Positions 59,376-64,000 of a stretch of DNA of 64,000 nt are shown here, one piece after another. The notes under the pieces were generated by a model. The model was not told the origin of the DNA. It saw only the letters and a program-made list of their open reading frames with translations, and did no database searches. The translations under genes and the position numbers were made by a program. This DNA comes from Alteribacter natronophilus (GTDB lineage Bacteria > Bacillota > Bacilli > Bacillales > Salisediminibacteriaceae), in contig NZ_VCRO01000004.1 of NCBI RefSeq assembly GCF_006007885.1, positions 124,001 to 188,000 of the forward strand, given 5' to 3'. Position 1 is the first letter of the stretch. Every line of letters begins with the position of its first letter.

Positions 59376-60214
59376 TGGATGCAGTAAACGATGACCGCCA
59401 GCAGGTGAGGGATGAGCACCTGAGAGAGGCAGTTGCCTCGAGTGAGCGGCCGAAACCGCCCAATGCCTTTTCCTCCTGTATGACCTTTGGATCCCGATCG
59501 CTTCTTCGAATCAAACATATTCCGGAACAGCTGTTTGACGTAACCGTCTTTCCCATTATTTTTCTGCTTATGTTTACGTACCTGTTCGGCGGTGCTATTG
59601 CAGGATCCACAGCGGAATACCTTCAGTTTCTCCTGCCGGGTATTCTCGTGATGACTGTGGCACAGATTACGATGTACACAGGGCTGGACATTAACAACGA
59701 TATCCGCAAAGGCATCTTCGACCGGTTCCGGACGCTCCCGGTCTGGCTGCCGTCCGCCCTGGTCGGCTCGCTTCTCGTGGATACTGTGCGCTACACAGGT
59801 GCTTCGGCGGTCATGCTCGGCCTCGGCTATATTCTCGGTTTCCGTGCCGACGGCGGGCTGCTCGGCGTCCTGGGGGCTGTGGCAATCGTGCTTTTTTTCA
59901 GTTTCAGCATTTCCTGGGTATGGACGACGCTCGGGATTATCATGCGCTCCGATAAATCGCTCATGATGGCAAGCTTTATGGTCATGTTCCCTCTTACGTT
60001 CGTGAGTAACGTGTTCGTGGATCCGGACACGCTTCCGGGCTGGCTCCAGAGCTTTGTCGACGTGAACCCGATCTCCATTCTCGTGGATGCGGTGCGCGGC
60101 CTCATGCACGGGCATGCAACTGCAGACCAGATTATCTGGGTGTTTATCGTATCGGGCATCTTTATCGTCATCTTTGCCCCGCTTACGATGTATCTGTACC
60201 GGAACAAGAAATAA
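59375..60214 (+). CDS. DrrB-like ABC-2 permease
   Basis: 279 residues. An acidic/basic N-terminal tail, six hydrophobic segments and the ABC-2 motif (FPLTFVSNVFVDPDTLPGWLQS) near the end. GGAGGTGCAGG lies before the ATG. It forms the membrane part of the exporter with the preceding ATPase. Substrate unknown. Confidence 0.88.
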   Translation: MDAVNDDRQQVRDEHLREAVASSERPKPPNAFSSCMTFGSRSLLRIKHIPEQLFDVTVFPIIFLLMFTYLFGGAIAGSTAEYLQFLLPGILVMTVAQITMYTGLDINNDIRKGIFDRFRTLPVWLPSALVGSLLVDTVRYTGASAVMLGLGYILGFRADGGLLGVLGAVAIVLFFSFSISWVWTTLGIIMRSDKSLMMASFMVMFPLTFVSNVFVDPDTLPGWLQSFVDVNPISILVDAVRGLMHGHATADQIIWVFIVSGIFIVIFAPLTMYLYRNKK

Positions 60215-60224
60215 GTTTTTATGG

Positions 60225-60257
60225 AGGCTCTGCCGATTCAATTCGGCGGGGTCTTTT
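60225..60257 (+). terminator. Rho-independent terminator
   Basis: GGCTCTGCCGA and TCGGCGGGGTC pair with G-T and mismatches, followed by TTTT. Confidence 0.7.
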
Positions 60258-60300
60258 GCTGATTAGCGGCAGAATGCTTCACCGGAGTTCTGCCGGAGAG

Positions 60301-60410
60301 GCTAAAAGCTGAATAAATGAAGGTAACCACCAAATCCACCAAACTAAAAGCTGAATAAATAAAATAACCACCAAATCTTAAGAATTAAAAGCTGAATAAA
60401 ACAGCAACAC
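60301..60410. repeat. Alternating 21-bp repeat array (TAAAAGCTGAATAAA / TAACCACCAAAT)
   Basis: TAAAAGCTGAATAAA at 60303, 60345 and 60386, with TAACCACCAAATC between them at the half-way point, so the basic period is about 21 bases. It is the opposite-strand version of the arrays at 3063 and 17710. It lies between the DrrB terminator and the deoR promoter. Confidence 0.75.
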
Positions 60411-60511
60411 CAATTTGATGAACAGCTCCCATCAGCCTGCTCCTCTCTTCATGTCATCCACCGGATCGGAATTTCGCTCCACCCTAAACTGCAGAAATTG
60501 TCCGAAAACAG

Positions 60512-60539
60512 TTGCTTATCTGAACCGTTCGTTTATAAT
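60512..60539 (+). promoter_or_regulatory. Promoter of the deoR/microcompartment operon
   Basis: TTGCTT at 60512-60517, a 16-base spacer and TATAAT at 60534-60539. Confidence 0.6.
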
Positions 60540-60545
60540 GGAATT

Positions 60546-60579
60546 AACAAATGTTCAATATTACATAAACAAATGTTCA
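60546..60579. promoter_or_regulatory. Operator: duplicated AACAAATGTTCA dodecamer
   Basis: AACAAATGTTCA at 60546-60557 and again at 60568-60579, 22 bases apart and placed at the expected transcription start. The word resembles the TGAACA half site known for B. subtilis DeoR, so autoregulation by the following gene product is likely. Confidence 0.6.
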
Positions 60580-60617
60580 CATGAGCGAAACCGAACGAAT
60601 AAAGCGAGGAAAAAATT

Positions 60618-61574
60618 ATGGACGCAGTAAAACTGAAACGGATTGTCCGCGCTGCGAAGATGTACTACCAGCTCGACTACAGCCAGCAGCAGATCGCAGC
60701 GGAGCTCGGCATTTCCCGCCCGTCCGTATCGCGCCTGCTTCACGAGGCGAAGGAGCACGGGATCGTTCGCGTGGAGATTCTCGATCCGACAGAAGACGCC
60801 CAGAAACTGAGCGGCGTAATCCGGAAGCGCTACGGCCTGTCCGACTGCATTATCGTCAGTGCCTCCGGCCGTGACGATACAGCGATTAAGAGCGCCATCG
60901 GAAAAAAAGCCGCAGCCTACCTCCGTGACACCGTAAAGGACGGGGACACGATCGGCGCCACGTGGGGGACAACGTTATATGAAGTCACAAAGCACCTTAC
61001 ACCCAAACACGTGAACGGCGTGTCTGTCGTACAGCTGAATGGCGGTGTGAGCCATTCGGAAACGAACACCCACGCCCACGATATCCTGAACCGTCTCGGG
61101 GAAGCGTTCAGCACCGCCCCGCACTTTCTCCCGCTCCCGGCCGTGGTGGATCACCCACTCGTAAAAGAGGCGATCGTGGCGGACCGGCATATTAAACGGA
61201 CGCTGGATCTGGCAGAACAGGCGAATCTGGCCCTCATTACCGTCGGGGACCGGACGGAAAACTCCACCCTCGTGCAGGCGGATTATTTTACGGACGATGA
61301 TTTGAACGTGCTTCAGGAAAACGGTGCCGTCGGGGATATCTGCTCAACGTTCATCGACAGTGCCGGAAACGTCTGCAACAAGGAGCTCGCGGCACGCACG
61401 ATCGGCATCGAACTTTCCCGGCTGCAGAAAAAAGAGCGCACCGTTCTCATCGCCGGCGGACTCAACAAAGTGGAGGGCATTCTCGGTGCCCTGAAAGGCG
61501 GATACGCCAACGTGCTGATCACCGATCAGTTCACAGCCGAAAGCATGGTGGAACATGACGCCGGAAAGGAGTGA
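60618..61574 (+). CDS. deoR: DeoR-like (SorC family) deoxyribonucleoside regulator
   Basis: 318 residues. HTH: LDYSQQQIAAELGISRPSVSR; sugar-binding domain with VKDGDTIGATWGTTLYEV, VVQLNGGVSHSETNT and VGDICSTFIDSAGNVC. These correspond block by block to B. subtilis DeoR (SorC family, not the classical DeoR fold), which responds to deoxyribose-5-phosphate and represses dra-nupC-pdp. Here it heads a microcompartment operon. ATG at 60618 follows GCGAGG. The ligand is inferred from this similarity. Confidence 0.8.
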   Translation: MDAVKLKRIVRAAKMYYQLDYSQQQIAAELGISRPSVSRLLHEAKEHGIVRVEILDPTEDAQKLSGVIRKRYGLSDCIIVSASGRDDTAIKSAIGKKAAAYLRDTVKDGDTIGATWGTTLYEVTKHLTPKHVNGVSVVQLNGGVSHSETNTHAHDILNRLGEAFSTAPHFLPLPAVVDHPLVKEAIVADRHIKRTLDLAEQANLALITVGDRTENSTLVQADYFTDDDLNVLQENGAVGDICSTFIDSAGNVCNKELAARTIGIELSRLQKKERTVLIAGGLNKVEGILGALKGGYANVLITDQFTAESMVEHDAGKE

Positions 61575-61579
61575 ACGTG

Positions 61580-62257
61580 ATGAACGAAGCAAAACTGAGA
61601 GAGCTCATCAAAGAGACCGTTGCCCGAACACTGGAACACCGGTCAGCTGAACAAGTTGACAGCACAAGCCCTCAGCTCAAGCCAGGCCAGGTGCCGATCG
61701 CCGTATCCAACCGGCATATTCATCTCTCGGAAACGGCGGTGGAGCGCCTGTTCGGCAAAGGGTACCGGCTTACAAAGAAGAAAGACCTCTCCCAGCCCGG
61801 CCAGTTTGCTGCAGAGGAAACGGTTACGATAATCGGTCCGAAAGGCCGGATCGAACGGGTCCGGGTGCTCGGCCCGGCCAGAGGTAACACCCAGGTGGAA
61901 GTGAGCCTCTATGACGGCTTCACCCTCGGGGTAACCCCGCCGGTCAGAAATTCCGGTGACATTGAAGGCACACCGGGGGTCAAAATTCAGGGCCCCCGGG
62001 GACAGCTGACGATCGATAAAGGGCTGATCTGCGCTGCCCGCCATATTCATATGCATCCGGATGACGCTGAGCGGTTCGGGGTAAAAGATCAGGATTTTGT
62101 AAGCGTTCACGCACCCAGCGAGCGTCCGGTCACCTTTGATCACACACTGATTCGTGTATCGGAAAAGTACAGGCTCGAGATGCACGTGGATCTGGATGAA
62201 GCAAACGCCGCCGGTATGAAATCAGGTACCGTTGGTAACCTCATAAAAGGCAAATAA
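61580..62257 (+). CDS. pduL: Phosphate propanoyltransferase PduL
   Basis: 225 residues. PIAVSNRHIHLSETAV, the TRPPV-like VTPPVRNSGDIEGTPG and CAARHIHMHPDDAERFGV are PduL hallmarks, with paired His motifs binding two zinc ions. It transfers the acyl group of acetyl- or propanoyl-CoA to phosphate inside microcompartments. The N-terminal helix (KLRELIKETVARTLEH) resembles an encapsulation peptide. ATG at 61580 has AAAGGAG at 8 bases and lies 5 bases after deoR. Confidence 0.92.
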   Translation: MNEAKLRELIKETVARTLEHRSAEQVDSTSPQLKPGQVPIAVSNRHIHLSETAVERLFGKGYRLTKKKDLSQPGQFAAEETVTIIGPKGRIERVRVLGPARGNTQVEVSLYDGFTLGVTPPVRNSGDIEGTPGVKIQGPRGQLTIDKGLICAARHIHMHPDDAERFGVKDQDFVSVHAPSERPVTFDHTLIRVSEKYRLEMHVDLDEANAAGMKSGTVGNLIKGK

Positions 62258-62357
62258 GAGCGCACTTGTTTTCTTTTCCCGATAGTTTAGTTCGCCGCCT
62301 TACGCTCTTAAAGAACAGCAGCCAATTTCCAGACTTCCCGAAAGGAGGGGGTAAAAT

Positions 62358-63068
62358 TTGAGAGAGCAGATCGCGGCACTCGTTCAGGAGGCGGTGAAGG
62401 AGTTTTTCAGGGGACCGGGACAGAAAACGAGACGAAAAAATGTCCTTGTCCTGCTGGACTATGAATCTCTGAATCCTGAACTGGTAAACGCACATTTGAA
62501 AGCGGTCACACAGGCCCACGACGTGACGATGTACGCTGGCAAAGGATGGCGTGAGCTGTTTCCCGGGGCCGCCGCGCTTGAGGAAGCGGGTCGCAAGGAG
62601 CTCACGGACGCTGCCGAAGCGGCTGAAATCGTCTACATACCCGTTGCGAGCCATGGATTTGTCGCCAGACTGGCGCTTACGATCGACGACGATCCGGTGG
62701 CGCAGACAGCGATTGCCCTGCAGCTTGCCGGCCGGCCGTTCCTCGTGGCAGACGATGAGCTGGGGCTCCGCTCGTACAGACGGCTGTTTGCCAGACCATC
62801 GGTGGAAAAGCGGATTACCGGCTACATGCGCCAGGCACGTGAGGACGGAGCCGTGTTCACAACCCTGGATAAAGCAGAGCAGCGGATCGGGGCGATGAAG
62901 CCTCACGAGCCGAAACGGCCCCTCGTCCTTGCCTCCCACGTGGAGGAGGCGGAGCGGAACGGGGAAACGGAGCTCGTTGTCCCTGGAAAAACGCTCGTCA
63001 CACCGATGGGACGCGACCGGGCCAGGGAGCTCGGCGTCACCATCATAGAAGAGGGGGAGCAGCGATGA
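62358..63068 (+). CDS. Microcompartment-associated protein (flavoprotein-like)
   Basis: 236 residues. REQIAALVQEAVKEFFRG is a further encapsulation-like helix. NVLVLLDYESLNPELVNAHL and VYIPVASHGFVARLALTIDDDPV are seen in flavoprotein-type proteins of microcompartment loci, and VVPGKTLVTPMGRDRARELG is a common tail in such proteins. The function is not known. TTG at 62358 has AAAGGAGGGGG upstream. Its stop overlaps the next gene (ATGA). Confidence 0.6.
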   Translation: MREQIAALVQEAVKEFFRGPGQKTRRKNVLVLLDYESLNPELVNAHLKAVTQAHDVTMYAGKGWRELFPGAAALEEAGRKELTDAAEAAEIVYIPVASHGFVARLALTIDDDPVAQTAIALQLAGRPFLVADDELGLRSYRRLFARPSVEKRITGYMRQAREDGAVFTTLDKAEQRIGAMKPHEPKRPLVLASHVEEAERNGETELVVPGKTLVTPMGRDRARELGVTIIEEGEQR

Positions 63069-63367
63069 TTATTGGAAGAGTGGTCGGCAGTGTCGTCTCC
63101 ACGACGAAAGCCGAGAAACTCAATGGAAAGAAGATGCTCGTCGTCCAGCCTCTCGACATGGTCACGATCGAACCGGACGGAAAGCCCCTTGTATCGATAG
63201 ATACAGTCGGCTCCGGAACCGGGGAGGTTGTGATGGTCGTCGGCGGAAGTTCCGCCAGGCAGACGGCGATTACGAAAGACACTCCTGTCGACTCTGCCAT
63301 TGTGGGCGTCATTGACCACGTGGAAATTGACGGGAAGCGGACCTTTGAATCAGGAGGGAGCGAATAG
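63065..63367 (+). CDS. eutN: EutN/CcmL-type microcompartment vertex protein
   Basis: 100 residues. IIGRVVGSVVSTTKAEKLNG, KMLVVQPLD, DTVGSGTGEVVMVVGGSSAR and AIVGVIDHVEIDG are the BMC-P (pentamer) signature. These pentamers close the vertices of the protein shell. It overlaps the preceding gene by four bases, and the aldehyde dehydrogenase gene starts immediately after its stop. Confidence 0.95.
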   Translation: MIIGRVVGSVVSTTKAEKLNGKKMLVVQPLDMVTIEPDGKPLVSIDTVGSGTGEVVMVVGGSSARQTAITKDTPVDSAIVGVIDHVEIDGKRTFESGGSE

Positions 63368-64000
63368 ATGAGTATTTCGGAAAAAGACATACAAAAGCTG
63401 GTTGAGCAGGTTGTGAGCAAGGTGACAGCCGGCGAGCCTGGCGAAGCGTCGAAGGAGTCCTGCGGCTGCGGCTGTGGGGGCGATACCGGTGCTTCCGGAC
63501 AGTGCATCACGCTTGAGAAAGGCGTATTTGCCACAGTCGATGAAGCGGTGGCAGCTGCCCAGAAAGCAGAAATCGAATTCAGCACCACATCACTGAAAAC
63601 GCGCAAAAAGATGATCGAAAACATGCGGAAAGTAAGCCGTGAGCATGCGCGGGAACTGGCGGAACTTGCGGTGGAGGAAACAGGTCTCGGCCGGGTCGAG
63701 GATAAAACGGCAAAGAACCTTCTCGCAGCAGATAAAACGCCGGGCACGGAAGACCTTACAAGCACCACTTACACAGGCGACGACGGACTGACGCTTGTGG
63801 AGTACGCGCCGCTTGGCGTGGTAGGGTCGATCACCCCCACGACGAACCCGGGGGCAACGATTATTAACAACAGCCTCTCCCTCGTGGCGGCAGGCAATAC
63901 CGTTGTTTACAATCCGCACCCGAGTGCGAAACGCGTATCGCTTCGTGCCATGCAGCTTTTAAACGATGCAATCGTCGAAGCAGGAGGACCGGAAAACGTC
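63368..64000 (+). CDS. Microcompartment aldehyde dehydrogenase (EutE/PduP-like), 5' part
   Basis: 211 residues are visible and the frame is open at the window edge. An N-terminal encapsulation helix (SEKDIQKLVEQVVSKV) is followed by a linker with CGCGCGG, then the CoA-acylating aldehyde dehydrogenase fold (LGVVGSITPTTNPGATIINNSLS). The catalytic Cys lies outside the window. It converts an aldehyde to acyl-CoA inside the shell. ATG at 63368 is 1 base after the eutN stop. Confidence 0.92.
   Translation, partial: MSISEKDIQKLVEQVVSKVTAGEPGEASKESCGCGCGGDTGASGQCITLEKGVFATVDEAVAAAQKAEIEFSTTSLKTRKKMIENMRKVSREHARELAELAVEETGLGRVEDKTAKNLLAADKTPGTEDLTSTTYTGDDGLTLVEYAPLGVVGSITPTTNPGATIINNSLSLVAAGNTVVYNPHPSAKRVSLRAMQLLNDAIVEAGGPENV

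Noticed and set aside
58799-60241. 480-codon frame on the minus strand
   Set aside because: It is antisense to the DrrAB-like genes, with low-complexity composition and no start signals.

Overview
The window reads as chromosome of a spore-forming member of the Bacillaceae, probably a halo- or alkali-tolerant one. The evidence is a gerA-type germinant receptor operon, an H-type small acid-soluble spore protein, a YolD-like protein, an RsbR-type stressosome protein, FosB (a bacillithiol-dependent enzyme), PrsA, Gram-positive ribosome binding sites (AAAGGAGG with frequent TTG and GTG starts) and two subtilisins. Base composition is near 50% GC and the exported proteins are strongly acidic. The exact genus is inference. 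No rRNA, tRNA, prophage, insertion sequence or CRISPR array was recognised.

Layout. 1-9.8 kb: small membrane proteins, an RsbR-like protein, an unusual tandem AbrB/SpoVT protein with a zinc-finger-like motif, a methyltransferase, a PRK06851-type ATPase, an MFS transporter, and a marR-azoR pair with matching palindromes. 9.9-17.7 kb: a small XRE/membrane pair, then detoxification and efflux genes (VOC protein, two MFS exporters, PNPOx-like protein, FosB, TehB-like methyltransferase) with a toxin-antitoxin pair between them; the second exporter has a short leader peptide and alternative RNA stems. 18-31.5 kb: signal peptidase I, two paralogous subtilisins sharing a promoter block, a SAH/MTA deaminase, a 12-unit hairpin array, an NprR-like (RNPP) receptor followed by a candidate secreted signal propeptide, guaC. 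31.6-41.7 kb: VOC protein, lipoprotein, hydrolases, PrsA, an M6 (InhA-like) metalloprotease, a 2-hydroxyacid dehydrogenase and small spore-related genes. 41.7-47 kb: gerA/gerB/gerC, YolD-like gene, and a ribokinase gene broken by one extra base. 47-57.2 kb: a xylo-oligosaccharide regulon (GH43 enzyme, XylR, ABC importer without its own ATPase, DUF624 protein, XylA, XylB) with a XylR operator and a cre site. 58.4-60.2 kb: a DrrAB-type ABC exporter. 60.6-64 kb: the start of a bacterial microcompartment locus headed by a DeoR-like regulator, running off the window.

How it fits together. Secreted proteases (two subtilisins, M6 protease), their export and folding factors (LepB, PrsA) and a peptide-sensing regulator lie close together, suggesting population-density control of protein degradation. 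The xyl block imports and degrades xylo-oligosaccharides to xylulose-5-phosphate. The microcompartment block looks designed to handle an aldehyde, and its DeoR-type regulator points to acetaldehyde from deoxyribose-5-phosphate.

Between genes the window is rich in repeats: six relatives of a GC-rich palindromic element with a TCCTGCGGGA...CCCGCGGAAAGC core, several degenerate arrays with a period close to 21 bp, and one array of twelve 51-bp imperfect hairpins. These, the RNPP module, the leader-peptide attenuator and the DeoR-linked microcompartment are the most interesting parts.
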